Positions 28,927 through 39,133 of a DNA stretch of 64,000 bases are shown here, in pieces (within the stretch, counting starts at the first letter, position 1; each line of letters starts with the position of its first letter). Below the pieces are notes generated by a model. It searched no databases. It worked only from the letters and a program-made list of their open reading frames with translations, and was not told the DNA's origin. The DNA lies in NCBI GenBank assembly GCA_015655015.1, contig JAATFV010000036.1:22253-86252 (forward strand). The letters run 5' to 3'. This stretch comes from Chitinophagales bacterium (GTDB taxonomy: Bacteria; Bacteroidota; Bacteroidia; Chitinophagales; Chitinophagaceae). Both the position numbers and the translations under genes were made by a program.

Positions 28927-29427
28927 ATGGCAACCTTAGAATTTAACCAGCTTTTGGTGAATAATGCGGAGTTTTTAAAGCCCTTCGCTATCACGCTGAC
29001 CCGTGATTCTGAAGCTGCAAAAGACCTTTTCCAGGAGACTTTATACCGTGCCTTAGCTAATAAGGATAAATATAATGTGGGTACCAATATCAAGGCATGG
29101 CTGTATACCATCATGCGGAATATTTTTATCAATAACTATCGCCGCAAAGCCAAGCAGAACACCATTTTCGACAGCACCCCCAATGAATTCTTATTGAATT
29201 CCACTCAAATGGCGATCCCTGGGACAGTAGAAGGCAATTTGCGCGTTAAGGACATCCAGGCAGCTATTCATAAGCTGCCGGAGATCTTCCGCAATCCTTT
29301 CCTGCTCTACTTTGACGGCTTTAAATACCACGAGATCTCCGAAATGTTGCAGGAGCCGCTGGGAACGATCAAAAGCCGCATACACTTTGCCCGCAAATTA
29401 TTAAAAACGCAAATTCAGCGATTTTAA
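28927..29427 (+). CDS. ECF-type RNA polymerase sigma factor
   Basis: FAITLTRDSEAAKDLFQETLYRAL (region 2), KAWLYTIMRNIFINNYRR, FLLYFDGFKYHEISEMLQEPLGTIKSRIHFARKLL (region 4). ATG 28927 preferred. Confidence 0.93.
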   Translation: MATLEFNQLLVNNAEFLKPFAITLTRDSEAAKDLFQETLYRALANKDKYNVGTNIKAWLYTIMRNIFINNYRRKAKQNTIFDSTPNEFLLNSTQMAIPGTVEGNLRVKDIQAAIHKLPEIFRNPFLLYFDGFKYHEISEMLQEPLGTIKSRIHFARKLLKTQIQRF

Positions 29428-29966
29428 TGGACAACAGGCAGGACGAAGTTATCCTGGTAGACGAACAAGATACCCCATTGGGCGCCATGGAAAAAATGGA
29501 AGCTCACCGCAAAGCCCTTTTACATAGGGCTTTCAGCGTTTTTATCTTTAATGGAAAGGGGGAAATGCTTCTGCAGCAACGGGCCTCCCGGAAATACCAT
29601 AGCGCAGGATTATGGACCAACGCCTGCTGTAGTCACCCGAGGCCGGGTGAAGATACGCGGGATGCCGCTATACGCCGTTTAAAGGAAGAATTGGGATTCA
29701 CCACCGACCTGCAAAAGATATTTGATTTCACCTACAAAACAGCATTCGGGAATGGTCTGACGGAGTTCGAGTTCGATCATGTCTTTGTAGGGAGGTATGA
29801 TGAGCCTGTCTTTCCTAATAGAGAAGAAGTGGGGGATTATTGCTTTAAGACCCTGGATGAGATCGGCAGTGACCTGGAGACGGATCCGCTTAGCTATACC
29901 AGCTGGTTCCACCTGGCTTTCCCCCGGATAAAGACCTGGATGGCGGAGTCTTACTCGCAAAGCTGA
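29427..29966 (+). CDS. idi: Isopentenyl-diphosphate delta-isomerase (type I, Nudix)
   Basis: VILVDEQDTPLGAMEKMEAHRKALLHRAFSVFIFN, WTNACCSHPRPGE, RRLKEELGF. Confidence 0.95.
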   Translation: MDNRQDEVILVDEQDTPLGAMEKMEAHRKALLHRAFSVFIFNGKGEMLLQQRASRKYHSAGLWTNACCSHPRPGEDTRDAAIRRLKEELGFTTDLQKIFDFTYKTAFGNGLTEFEFDHVFVGRYDEPVFPNREEVGDYCFKTLDEIGSDLETDPLSYTSWFHLAFPRIKTWMAESYSQS

Positions 29967-30490
29967 ATGACTTCCGTACCCAGGGTGCTGAACTGGAAAA
30001 ATTTCACTTTCCCGGCTGCGCCCATGACATCATAATGCAGGATCAGCGTACCGTACTGCATTTCATATGCATCCCAGAGATCGTCCTTCATTTTAGGATT
30101 ACCCAGCGTGCTGAATTGGCTGCCCCGTTTGGAGCCCAGCAGAGGAATGCTGAGCTTCCCGATGAATTTCGGACCGATCTCTATATAATCCCTGGTAGTA
30201 TAAAAGTAAACATCCTTGTCCTTGAAAAATACTCCGCCGCCGCACTTGCTGGTGGCAGCCCCTTCCTCTTCAGCGCTGGTAAAACAGGGGAATTTGGCCT
30301 TGATCTCGGCCCATCCGTAGTTCGGCTTCATTTCATTCACCGTGCCATTCAAAATATCCACATAGAACGCGGGACATATCACCTTCGTCTTCAGCTGACC
30401 CATGGCAACGGAGAGGAAGCTCATGAACAGGGTGAGAACGAGCATTTTCCTGGATGCTGTTTGGAGGAATTCAGGGATCTTGAGTCTCAT
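29951..30490 (-). CDS. Hypothetical secreted protein
   Basis: N-terminal signal-like MLVLTLFMSFLSVAMGQ; no family recognised. Confidence 0.6.
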   Translation of the reverse strand: MRLKIPEFLQTASRKMLVLTLFMSFLSVAMGQLKTKVICPAFYVDILNGTVNEMKPNYGWAEIKAKFPCFTSAEEEGAATSKCGGGVFFKDKDVYFYTTRDYIEIGPKFIGKLSIPLLGSKRGSQFSTLGNPKMKDDLWDAYEMQYGTLILHYDVMGAAGKVKFFQFSTLGTEVIQLCE

Positions 30491-30590
30491 AAGTAAGTAT
30501 CGTTGTTTAATCCACTCTTATTACTGCAAATTCCTTGCTAAAAATCCCCTGTTTCACTAAAGGAGGAATAAAAATCCGAAGTTCCGGGGG

Positions 30591-31127
30591 TTAAATAATT
30601 CCCATCAATAAAAAAACGATCCCTATGATCGTGAGCACGATCCCTCCGAACCAAAGCTTCTTTCTTTTGGTCAGGATAGCGATCGCGGAGATGGCGATGG
30701 CGATCTGAAAGCAGGTAACGGCGGTTGCCAGGGGGACATGCCTGCTTAAATGCCATTCGGAGCTTTTCTCAGCTTCTTCAGCCGTCTTTTTGATGGATTC
30801 CTTCTCTTTCTCGTAACGGGCGATCAGCTGGCTGTTATCTTCTTTCGGCGGAGTGACGGCGAGGGTGCGCAGGATCTTATCTGTACTGGAGGCTATTTCT
30901 TCCTTCAGGTTCTTAGACTGGTAGAAGCTCCATGAATCCGAAGCCTTGACCCGTTCGATCAGCGCTTCGTTGGCGTGGTGCCCGGCCAGTAACCCGGCCA
31001 CAGCCGCCAATACAGCCATAAAGGCAGTAGAGAGGGCTACGTATAAGATCCATTTTTCCTTTTGTTCTTCTGCTTTCTCCTGGATCTCTTCGTGGAGGTG
31101 CTCGGTAGGTATTTCTATTTCTTCCAT
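30591..31127 (-). CDS. DUF4337-like membrane protein
   Basis: ALSTAFMAVLAAVAGLLAGHHANEALIERVKASDSWSFYQSKNLKEEI and two C-terminal TM helices. Confidence 0.75.
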   Translation of the reverse strand: MEEIEIPTEHLHEEIQEKAEEQKEKWILYVALSTAFMAVLAAVAGLLAGHHANEALIERVKASDSWSFYQSKNLKEEIASSTDKILRTLAVTPPKEDNSQLIARYEKEKESIKKTAEEAEKSSEWHLSRHVPLATAVTCFQIAIAISAIAILTKRKKLWFGGIVLTIIGIVFLLMGII

Positions 31128-31193
31128 GATAGTAAATTAGAAAAAAGCCGCCACGAATTTTCGGGACGGCTTCTTAAATTATAAAAGATAAAC

Positions 31194-34019
31194 TTATTTG
31201 CTTAAATACATGCTCCTGTCCTTATACAGCTGCCGGAAATAAGGATCACGCAGATCTTTGATAAACCGGATCGCCTCACCCGTAGATTTCATTTCAGGTC
31301 CCAGCTCTTTATTCACACCGGGGAATTTATTGAAGCTGAACACCGGCTCCTTGATGGCGAAGCCTTTCAGCTTCTTCTCAAATTTGAAATCCGTGAGCTT
31401 GTGGCCGCCGATCATCACTTTCGTTGTAATATTGAGATAAGGTATCTGGTAGGCTTTTGCAATGAACGGAGTCGTCCGGGATGCCCTGGGATTGGCTTCG
31501 ATGACAAATACCTTCCCATTTTTTATGGCGAACTGGAGATTGATAAGCCCTTTGATATTCAGGGCCCTTGCAATTTTCTCCGCATAATGCTCCATGGTAG
31601 TCACCACCAGGGGGGTAAGGTTGAAGACGGGCAGCACCGCATGACTGTCCCCGCTGTGAATGCCTGCCGGCTCGATATGCTCCATTACGCCCATTACGTG
31701 AAAATTCTCCCCATCGAAGATGGCGTCTACTTCCGCTTCCTGGCAGCGATCCAGGAAATGGTCGATCAATATTTTGTTGCCGGGAAGGTGTTTCAGCAGG
31801 CTCACGACCGCCTTTTCCACTTCCTCATCATTAAGGACAATGCGCATACGCTGGCCTCCCAATACATAGCTGGGACGGACGAGCACCGGGTAGCCTACTT
31901 TATTGGCCACCAGCACGGCATCGTCCACATCGAGGGCTGTGCCATAATCAGGATAAGGGATATCCAGCTCTTTCAGCATATCGCTGAACCGGCCCCTGTC
32001 TTCGGCAATATCCATGCTATCATAGGAAGTGCCGATGATCGGTATTCCTTTTTTATGGAGGAATTCCGCCAGCTTCAGCGCGGTCTGCCCTCCCAGCTGA
32101 ACGATCACGCCTTCCGGTTTTTCATGTTCGATGATCTCCCAAAGATGCTCCCAATATACCGGTTCGAAGTACAATTTATCGGCGATATCAAAATCGGTAG
32201 AGACCGTTTCAGGATTACAGTTCACCATGATGGCCTCATAACCGCATTCCTTGATGGCCAGCAGCCCGTGTACGCAGCAGTAGTCAAATTCAATACCCTG
32301 GCCGATCCGGTTGGGGCCCGACCCGAGAACGATGATCTTCTTTTTGTCGCTGACCTTACTTTCATTGGCATGCCCGCCTTCGAAAGTGGAATAGAAATAG
32401 GGGGTCTTAGCGGCAAACTCTGCTGAACAGGTATCCACCATTTTAAAGACCCGGGTGATGCCGGCGGCTTTTCTTTTCTCGTACAGCTCGTCTTCCGTAC
32501 CATTGTTCATGATGTGGCAGATCTGGTCATCGCTGAACCCCATGGTTTTGGCTTCCCGCAGCAAGGCATCGGGAAGGGTGTCCATTTTATATTTTCCCAG
32601 CTCCTTTTCCATGGTACAGATCTTCTGTATCTCATAGAGGAACCAGCGATCGATCCCATTGGTGGCTTTGGAGATGGTGCCTACGGAAATGCCGGCCATG
32701 AGGGCATCCTTAATGCGGAAGATACGATCCCACTTCGGGGTCTTGATATACTCCAGCAGCTCTTCGGCGCGCATCAGGCTCTTTCCATAATAACCCAGCC
32801 CGATGGCGTTGTTCTCAAGGCTCTGACAGGCTTTTTGTACCGCCTCGGTAAAACTTCTGCCGATAGCCATCACTTCACCCACGCTCTTCATCTGCAGGCC
32901 CAGGGTATCATTGGCTCCCTTGAACTTGTCGAAGTTCCAACGGGGTATTTTAACGATCACATAGTCCTGTACCGGCTCAAAATAAGCAGAGGTAGTGCCG
33001 GTGATCTGATTCTTCAATTCATCCAGGGTATAACCGATGGCCAGCTTGGCGGCGATCTTGGCGATGGGGTATCCTGTAGCTTTCGAGGCCAGGGCGGAGG
33101 AACGGCTTACCCGGGGATTGATCTCGATGGCGATGATCTCTTCCGTAGAAGGGTTGAGGGCGAACTGCACGTTGCAGCCTCCGGAAAAATTACCCAGATC
33201 CCGCATCATCATGATGGCTGTGTTGCGCATCAGCTGGAAAGCGGTATCGCTGAGGGTCATTGCAGGAGCCACGGTAATGGAATCCCCGGTATGAACGCCC
33301 ATCGGATCAAAGTTCTCTACGGTACATATGATCACGACATTATCATTGGCGTCTCTCAGTAATTCCAGCTCAAATTCTTTCCAGCCCAGGACTGCCTTTT
33401 CTACCAGCACTTCATGGATGGGAGAGGCTTGCAGCCCTCTGTTCAGGGCTTCGTCCAGGTCATCCTTGTCATGTACAAAACCCCCTCCGGTGCCCCCCAG
33501 GGTAAAAGAAGGGCGGATCACCAGCGGGAAGCCGATCTCCTGGGCAAATTCTTTGCCTTCCAAAAAGGAGTTGGCTGTTTTAGCCTCGGCGACAGGTACG
33601 CCCAGCTGGATCATCCACTGCCGGAATTTTTCCCGGTCTTCTGCTTTATCGATGGCTTTTATATCCACCCCGATCAGCCTGACCTTGTATTTTTCCCATA
33701 TTCCAAGGTCTTCCGCCTCTTTTGCCAGGTTCAGCGCGGTTTGGCCGCCCATGGTAGGCAATACGGCATCTATCTTGTTCTCTTCCAGTATCTGTTCGAT
33801 ACTTTCTACTGTTAAGGGGAGCAGGTATACCTTATCGGCCATCATGGGGTCGGTCATGATCGTGGCCGGATTGCTATTGATCAGGATCACTTCCACCCCC
33901 TCCTCCCGGAGGCTGCGGGCAGCCTGGGTGCCGGAGTAATCAAATTCACAAGCCTGGCCGATGATAATAGGGCCGCTACCAATGATAAGAACGGAATGAA
34001 TCGAGGAATCTTTAGGCAT
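31194..34019 (-). CDS. carB: Carbamoyl-phosphate synthase large subunit
   Basis: [25 protein letters not shown], two ATP-grasp halves (second [22 protein letters not shown]). MPKDSS start at 34019 preferred over the ORF 5' end at 34190. Confidence 0.97.
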   Translation of the reverse strand: MPKDSSIHSVLIIGSGPIIIGQACEFDYSGTQAARSLREEGVEVILINSNPATIMTDPMMADKVYLLPLTVESIEQILEENKIDAVLPTMGGQTALNLAKEAEDLGIWEKYKVRLIGVDIKAIDKAEDREKFRQWMIQLGVPVAEAKTANSFLEGKEFAQEIGFPLVIRPSFTLGGTGGGFVHDKDDLDEALNRGLQASPIHEVLVEKAVLGWKEFELELLRDANDNVVIICTVENFDPMGVHTGDSITVAPAMTLSDTAFQLMRNTAIMMMRDLGNFSGGCNVQFALNPSTEEIIAIEINPRVSRSSALASKATGYPIAKIAAKLAIGYTLDELKNQITGTTSAYFEPVQDYVIVKIPRWNFDKFKGANDTLGLQMKSVGEVMAIGRSFTEAVQKACQSLENNAIGLGYYGKSLMRAEELLEYIKTPKWDRIFRIKDALMAGISVGTISKATNGIDRWFLYEIQKICTMEKELGKYKMDTLPDALLREAKTMGFSDDQICHIMNNGTEDELYEKRKAAGITRVFKMVDTCSAEFAAKTPYFYSTFEGGHANESKVSDKKKIIVLGSGPNRIGQGIEFDYCCVHGLLAIKECGYEAIMVNCNPETVSTDFDIADKLYFEPVYWEHLWEIIEHEKPEGVIVQLGGQTALKLAEFLHKKGIPIIGTSYDSMDIAEDRGRFSDMLKELDIPYPDYGTALDVDDAVLVANKVGYPVLVRPSYVLGGQRMRIVLNDEEVEKAVVSLLKHLPGNKILIDHFLDRCQEAEVDAIFDGENFHVMGVMEHIEPAGIHSGDSHAVLPVFNLTPLVVTTMEHYAEKIARALNIKGLINLQFAIKNGKVFVIEANPRASRTTPFIAKAYQIPYLNITTKVMIGGHKLTDFKFEKKLKGFAIKEPVFSFNKFPGVNKELGPEMKSTGEAIRFIKDLRDPYFRQLYKDRSMYLSK

Positions 34020-34042
34020 AATGGGAAAAAAATAAAATTGCG

Positions 34043-34050
34043 CAAAGGTA
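34043..34050 (-). promoter_or_regulatory. Putative -7 element of carB promoter
   Basis: Minus strand TACCTTTG, about 23 bp upstream of the carB start. Confidence 0.4.
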
Positions 34051-34076
34051 CAGTAAGTGAGGCGATTTTTTACAAA

Positions 34077-34097
34077 AAAAACGCCAAGGGCGTTTTT
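34077..34097. terminator. A/T-flanked hairpin (possible bidirectional terminator)
   Basis: AAAAACGCC-AAG-GGCGTTTTT perfect 9-bp stem. Confidence 0.5.
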
Positions 34098-34120
34098 GCG
34101 CGTAGCGCCATCATTAGACA

Positions 34121-34153
34121 CGAGAGCCCGAAAGTCCACCTTTCGGGCTCTCG
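34121..34153. repeat. Long perfect inverted repeat
   Basis: CGAGAGCCCGAAAG-TCCAC-CTTTCGGGCTCTCG, 14-bp perfect arms. Confidence 0.75.
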
Positions 34154-34213
34154 CTCTCCCGGGACTGTTCCAAGGGCCAACTCCTCCCACCGGGGAGAAG
34201 ATTCCCCGTCATT

Positions 34214-34249
34214 TTTTTTAAAAAAAGCCCCGGTCGGCTGACCAGGGCT
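34214..34249 (-). terminator. Rho-independent terminator (minus strand) for the 34.5 kb small gene
   Basis: Minus strand AGCCCTGGTCAGCCGACCGGGGCT hairpin followed by a T run. Confidence 0.65.
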
Positions 34250-34313
34250 CATATAGATTAAAATATGATTAACAATTGGAACGATTGGGCGTCGTCCAAG
34301 CAGCTAAAGACTT

Positions 34314-34529
34314 CTAGTTATTATGGAAGGCGGCCATCTCGATATCGTCCAGCACAACTCCTCCCTTACGGGCAATAGACTTCCGCTCCGCCATTAACCG
34401 GCGATTATCATATTTACTCCGGATCTTGAAGACAAATTTCTGCTTGGCTTCTTCACCCTTAACCAGGCCAACCATTCCTCCGATGGTCACTGCCAGAAAT
34501 ACTACCATTTTGTTTTTTACCCCTTTCAT
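34314..34529 (-). CDS. Small hypothetical exported protein
   Basis: MKGVKNKMVVFLAVTIGGMVGLVKG signal-like start at 34529 within the longer ORF; followed by a terminator. Confidence 0.5.
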   Translation of the reverse strand: MKGVKNKMVVFLAVTIGGMVGLVKGEEAKQKFVFKIRSKYDNRRLMAERKSIARKGGVVLDDIEMAAFHNN

Positions 34530-34867
34530 AGCTGCTCTTTTGATGGTGGAAAATCGCCACCTGTTATAAGACAACGATCATAAGCCAAATGCTGTACCAA
34601 ACTTTAAAAAAAACCTACCCTTTTCGTAGTATTTTTTTAAGACCCCTTTCTCTGCACTGAATTATAATTATTTACCGGCGAAAACCTCTCTTTTCAACCC
34701 CGTATATACGAAAAAGAGGCTTCCCCGGATTTAACAAGTATGGAATGGTTTAGTTCATTTTTGGAAATCATTTCCTGTTTCCGGAACATTAGCTGTTCGC
34801 CGGAGAAACATTAAGTTTTTAAAAGCGCATCTCCGGCACGTTTTCCCATGAGGAATGATAAATTTGC

Positions 34868-36772
34868 ATGATGAGATCTATGTTAGCGATCGTTTTTGTC
34901 TTTTGCTCTTTTTGTTCTCAGGCGCAGGTTTTCCCGCCATCGGATTACCCACGGGGTTATTTTCGGGACCCGTTGAACATACCCATGAGCCTGGCCGCTA
35001 ATTTCGGGGAGCTTCGACCTGACCATTATCATATGGGCCTGGATATCCGTACCCAAAAAAAGGAGAATCTTCCCGTGCTGGCTGCTGCTGATGGTTTGGT
35101 CATCAAAGTGGTGATCGAGCCCCTCGGCTTCGGGCAAGCGATCTATATCCGGCATCCCAATGGTTATACGACGGTATATGCCCATCTGAATGCCTTCTTC
35201 CCGGCCTTGTCAGCTTATGTTCAACAGCAACAATATAAAATGGAGTCCTGGCGGATTGCTGTCGATATACCGGCCGGCCTTTTTCCTGTTAAAAAGGGGG
35301 AGCTGATCGCCTATAGCGGCAACAGGGGCGGCTCGCAGGGACCGCATCTTCATTTTGAGATCCGCCGGTCAGCGGATGATGTGAATCTCAATCCTCTTCT
35401 CTTTGGGCTACCGGTGCCGGATAATACTCCCCCTGTTATTCAGCGGCTGGCGATCTATGACCGCGACCGCAGCACCTATGAGCAATCCCCGATGATCCTT
35501 GCAGTTTATAGAGCCGGCGGCGCTGCATCTGCCGGTGGGGCTGCACCCGCTGGCGGGTCTGCCTCTGCCGGCGGCGCTGCCTGGGTCCTCCCCTCCGCCC
35601 GCATCACGGTATCCTCTCCGCGGGTGAGCTTTGCGATCTCGGCCTTTGATACCCAAACCGGCTCGGCCAATCCCAATGGCATCTACCAGGCTGCCCTCTA
35701 CGAAGATGACCAGCCGATCATCGGTTTTCAGATGGACAATATCAGCTACGACGATACCCGCAATATCAATGCGCATATCGACTACAAAACGCGGGAGACG
35801 GGCGGCCCGTTCCTGCAGCATCTGTCTTTGTTGCCCGGGTATGCTCCTCCGTCGATCTACCGGGCTGCCGCCCGGTCCGCAGCGGGTTCTGCTTCGACGG
35901 CTGGTGCTGCTAATCCAGCCGGATCCCCTTCCCCGGCCGGATCCCCGGCAGTGAAAGGAGCATCGCTTCCCGATGGGGTGATCGATCTGAGCGATGGCGC
36001 TGTGCACACGATGCGTATAGAGGTAAAAGATGCTTATGGCAACGCTTCGCAGCTGAGATACCAGGTGTTATATCTGCCGGCCTCTCCCAACCGGAATATC
36101 CCATCCAATCCCGGCAAACGGTTCTACCCGGGAATGCTGGATGGATATGAGACAGATGACTGCGCATTTTATATCGGGGAGAAAAGCCTCTACGATTCCG
36201 TATTTATTATGTACAGGACTTCCGGCTTTCCCGGAACGAGTGTTATCCTGCCGGGCGCCCGGGACATTCTTTCGGCTGTGCATATTATTGGGGAGCCCTT
36301 CATACCGCTGCAGGAGCCCCTCCTGGTCCGCATAAGACCTATTCATAAAGACAAAGTAGATGCTGTTACCCGAAAGGACCGGGTGGTAATGGTCCGTTCG
36401 GGGGGAGGCGGGAAAGACGTGATCAAGCCTGAATGGCAGGGCGGCTGGGCCTCCGGGCGGTTCCGCGAATTTGGGAATTTCCAGCTGGTGGAGGATAACG
36501 AAGCTCCGGTGATCACCCCCATTGGCATAGCGGAAGGGGCCTTGCTGAACAAATCCTCCCGGATCGCGTTTACGGTGAAGGACAACCTGGGCGTTGTCCG
36601 CAATTTCCGGGCTGAGCTGGACGGGAAATGGCTTTGCTTTACGAATGATAAGAACCTTGCCTTTATCTATAAATTCGATGAACATTGCCCGCCCGGCCGG
36701 CACCTGCTGAAAGTGACCGTGGAAGATGTGGCGGGTAACCGGGCCACGAAAGAATATAATTTTACCCGCTAA
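34868..36772 (+). CDS. M23 family metallopeptidase (LytM-like), large exported protein
   Basis: Signal peptide; HYHMGLDIRTQKKENLPVLAAADGLVIKV, YIRHPNGYTTVYAHLN, GPHLHFEIR. Possible internal start at 34880. Confidence 0.85.
   Translation: MMRSMLAIVFVFCSFCSQAQVFPPSDYPRGYFRDPLNIPMSLAANFGELRPDHYHMGLDIRTQKKENLPVLAAADGLVIKVVIEPLGFGQAIYIRHPNGYTTVYAHLNAFFPALSAYVQQQQYKMESWRIAVDIPAGLFPVKKGELIAYSGNRGGSQGPHLHFEIRRSADDVNLNPLLFGLPVPDNTPPVIQRLAIYDRDRSTYEQSPMILAVYRAGGAASAGGAAPAGGSASAGGAAWVLPSARITVSSPRVSFAISAFDTQTGSANPNGIYQAALYEDDQPIIGFQMDNISYDDTRNINAHIDYKTRETGGPFLQHLSLLPGYAPPSIYRAAARSAAGSASTAGAANPAGSPSPAGSPAVKGASLPDGVIDLSDGAVHTMRIEVKDAYGNASQLRYQVLYLPASPNRNIPSNPGKRFYPGMLDGYETDDCAFYIGEKSLYDSVFIMYRTSGFPGTSVILPGARDILSAVHIIGEPFIPLQEPLLVRIRPIHKDKVDAVTRKDRVVMVRSGGGGKDVIKPEWQGGWASGRFREFGNFQLVEDNEAPVITPIGIAEGALLNKSSRIAFTVKDNLGVVRNFRAELDGKWLCFTNDKNLAFIYKFDEHCPPGRHLLKVTVEDVAGNRATKEYNFTR
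35513..35581 (+). repeat. Ala/Gly/Ser-rich 5-aa-period repeat tract in M23 peptidase
   Basis: AGGAASAGGAAPAGGSASAGGAA. Confidence 0.7.
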
Positions 36773-36783
36773 ATAAATATACC

Positions 36784-37254
36784 ATGGCCCATCTGCAGGA
36801 AGGCGACAAGGCCCCGGCATTCACTACCAAAGACCAGAAGGGAAAGACAGTATCCCTGGCCGATTACAAAGGGAAAAAGATCGTGCTGTATTTCTATCCG
36901 CAGGACGGGACCCCTACCTGTACTGTACAGGCCTGTAATCTGCGGGATAATTACGCGCTGCTGAAAAAGGAAGGGTTCACGATCCTGGGCGTCAGCCCGG
37001 ACGACGAAAAAAAGCATAAGAAATTCGAGGCAAAATTCGATCTCCCCTTCACGCTGCTGGCCGACCCGGAACATGCCGTCATTGATAAATATGGGGTTTG
37101 GGGGGAGAAACAGCTCTATGGACGGAAATATATGGGCCTGCTGCGTACGACCTTCCTGATCGACGAAAAAGGAGTGATCCGCAAAATATTCGGGAAGCCG
37201 AAAAGTAAGGAACATGCGGAAGAGATCGTCAAGGCATGGAAGGAGCTCAAATAG
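36784..37254 (+). CDS. bcp: Thioredoxin-dependent thiol peroxidase (BCP-type peroxiredoxin)
   Basis: GDKAPAFTTKDQKGKTVSLADYKGKKIVLYFYPQDGTPTCTVQACNLRDNY. Confidence 0.93.
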   Translation: MAHLQEGDKAPAFTTKDQKGKTVSLADYKGKKIVLYFYPQDGTPTCTVQACNLRDNYALLKKEGFTILGVSPDDEKKHKKFEAKFDLPFTLLADPEHAVIDKYGVWGEKQLYGRKYMGLLRTTFLIDEKGVIRKIFGKPKSKEHAEEIVKAWKELK

Positions 37255-37778
37255 GTATCCCCCGAAATGTTACAAAAATGACCATTCTTCCTGATAAAAG
37301 GAAATCACCCCGCCTGCAAGTGCTGGACACAGGGATGTTGAATCACTTCGCGGGGCTGCAAAAGGAAATCGTTTCCAGTCCGGATCTGGATGCAGTGTAT
37401 CAGGGCAAAGTAGTGGAACACATGGTGGGGCAGGAGTTACTGGCCTATAAATTCAATGTGCTGAATGAGCTTAATTTTTGGGTTAGGGACAAGAAAGATG
37501 CAGAAGCGAAAGTTGATTTTGTCATAGGCTACGAAGGCAGAATGATTCCTATCGAAGTCAAATCCGGAACAACCGGAAGGCTTCGTTCCTTACACGCATT
37601 TATGGATATGGTAAAGCATGATACGGCCGTGCGACTATATGGAGGGGTTTTAAAAGTAGACAGGGTGAAAACATTACAAGGGAAAGAATACAGGCTTTTA
37701 AACATGCCTTATTATCTGGCAGGAAAAATCGAAGAATATCTCAGATGGATGGAAAATACGACTGCGCCGGCTAAATGA
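37236..37778 (+). pseudogene. C-terminal fragment of a DUF4143-type AAA ATPase
   Basis: LQVLDTGMLNHFAGLQ...KVVEHMVGQEL...FWVRDKKDAEAKVDFVIGYEGRMIPIEVKSG matches the C-terminal nuclease-like region; no P-loop ATPase part upstream (bcp instead). Confidence 0.7.
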
Positions 37779-38547
37779 TCCATTCTACCTCTCCGAAGGT
37801 CCATTGTCTTTCCATGGTGTCCCGGGTCAGCAGATTGCCGTTTGGCGACACTCCCTCCACCATCGTTTCAAAAACGGCATTGCCTTTTTTGAGTCGCACG
37901 GACTCGTCGCGCTTGTAGAGATGGATATTGTACTCCTCTATCAGCCGGACAGCCCCGCCGGCCTCCAGTTCGCTGTACCGCCGATCCAGGCAGCTTCCTA
38001 ATTCCCGGGCCAGTTCTACCACATCGAAAGAGTTCCCGGTGATCTGCTTCAGCGACACAGGGTTTCGGGCTGATTCGGGAAATAACACCTGGTTGATGTT
38101 AATTCCTGTCCCGGCAATGGCAAACATCCATTGATCCCCCTTAAAACTGTTCTCAATCAGGATCCCGCCTGCCTTTCTGTCACGCCAGTACAGATCGTTG
38201 GGCCATTTGATGGTTGTTTCTTTCTCTCCGGCATAACGACTGAAAAGATCATGGCAGGCCAGCGCTACTGCTGCACTTAGGGGAAATTGACGTGTAATAG
38301 GCAGAAAGACAGGCTGTAACACCGTGCTCACTATGATATTTTCCCCTGGTGTGCTATTCCAGATCTTACCGCGTTGCCCCTTACCGGCCCATTGCTCCCG
38401 GGCAAAGATCATCGTGCCATGGGAGGCCATTCCTGCATGTGCCCGGGCCATGGCATAGTTGTTGGTGCTATCCACCGACTGTAATTCAATAAAAGAGTGT
38501 CCGATCGGCAAAAGATTACTATTTTTGGAAAGTGCAAAATTAAACAC
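37771..38547 (-). CDS. birA: Biotin--[acetyl-CoA-carboxylase] ligase
   Basis: VDSTNNYAMARAH, AREQWAGKGQRGKIWNSTPGENI, IKWPNDLYWRDRKAGGILIEN. Confidence 0.94.
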   Translation of the reverse strand: MFNFALSKNSNLLPIGHSFIELQSVDSTNNYAMARAHAGMASHGTMIFAREQWAGKGQRGKIWNSTPGENIIVSTVLQPVFLPITRQFPLSAAVALACHDLFSRYAGEKETTIKWPNDLYWRDRKAGGILIENSFKGDQWMFAIAGTGININQVLFPESARNPVSLKQITGNSFDVVELARELGSCLDRRYSELEAGGAVRLIEEYNIHLYKRDESVRLKKGNAVFETMVEGVSPNGNLLTRDTMERQWTFGEVEWII

Positions 38548-38628
38548 GGCTTCTCACAATATTTTGATTTGCTTTCAATTAAAATATAATTTATAACAAA
38601 AACGTTTTGATTATTGGAACAGCTTTCT

Positions 38629-39018
38629 ATGTTAGCTACCGGGAAACGCAAAGGTGTAGCCAGATTGACGAGGAATTCGAAAATTTTTAAAACTATTGTC
38701 CACGCTATCCAGGATAAAAAAGGTGAAAATATTGTTTCCCTCGATTTGCGAAAGATACCCGAAGCCGTAGCAGACTTCTTTATCGTTTGTGAAGCCAGCA
38801 GTACAACCCAGGTAAAAGCAATAGCCGATTTTATTGAAGAATCAACAAGAACAAGCTGCGACGACCTCCCCTATAAGCACGAAGGCAGACAGACCCTTCA
38901 ATGGGTCTTACTTGACTATGTGAATGTCGTCGTTCACGTCATGTTACCGGAAAGCCGCCGTTTTTATAAGCTGGAAGATATGTGGAGTGACGCTCCCCGG
39001 GAGGAGCATACAGCGTAG
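38629..39018 (+). CDS. rsfS: Ribosome silencing factor
   Basis: VHAIQDKKGENIVSLDLRKIPEAVADFFIVCEASSTTQVKAIADFIEE; LQWVLLDYVNVVVHVMLPESRRFYKLEDMWSDA. Confidence 0.92.
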   Translation: MLATGKRKGVARLTRNSKIFKTIVHAIQDKKGENIVSLDLRKIPEAVADFFIVCEASSTTQVKAIADFIEESTRTSCDDLPYKHEGRQTLQWVLLDYVNVVVHVMLPESRRFYKLEDMWSDAPREEHTA

Positions 39019-39133
39019 AAAAGCCCTCATTTCCGGCAATTTAACAGTATATTTTGCCGTTTGAAGGGTTTTTCTAAACATTTTTACTTTATCTTTTTTA
39101 TTATTAATAAGAAAACAACACGGACAAATACAA

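Noticed and set aside
31401-33362. Long antisense ORFs (341 and 282 aa) opposite carB
   Set aside because: Shadow ORFs opposite a highly conserved gene; no recognisable domains.
36068-36820. 250-aa antisense ORF opposite the M23 gene
   Set aside because: Shadow ORF, composition mirrors the coding strand.
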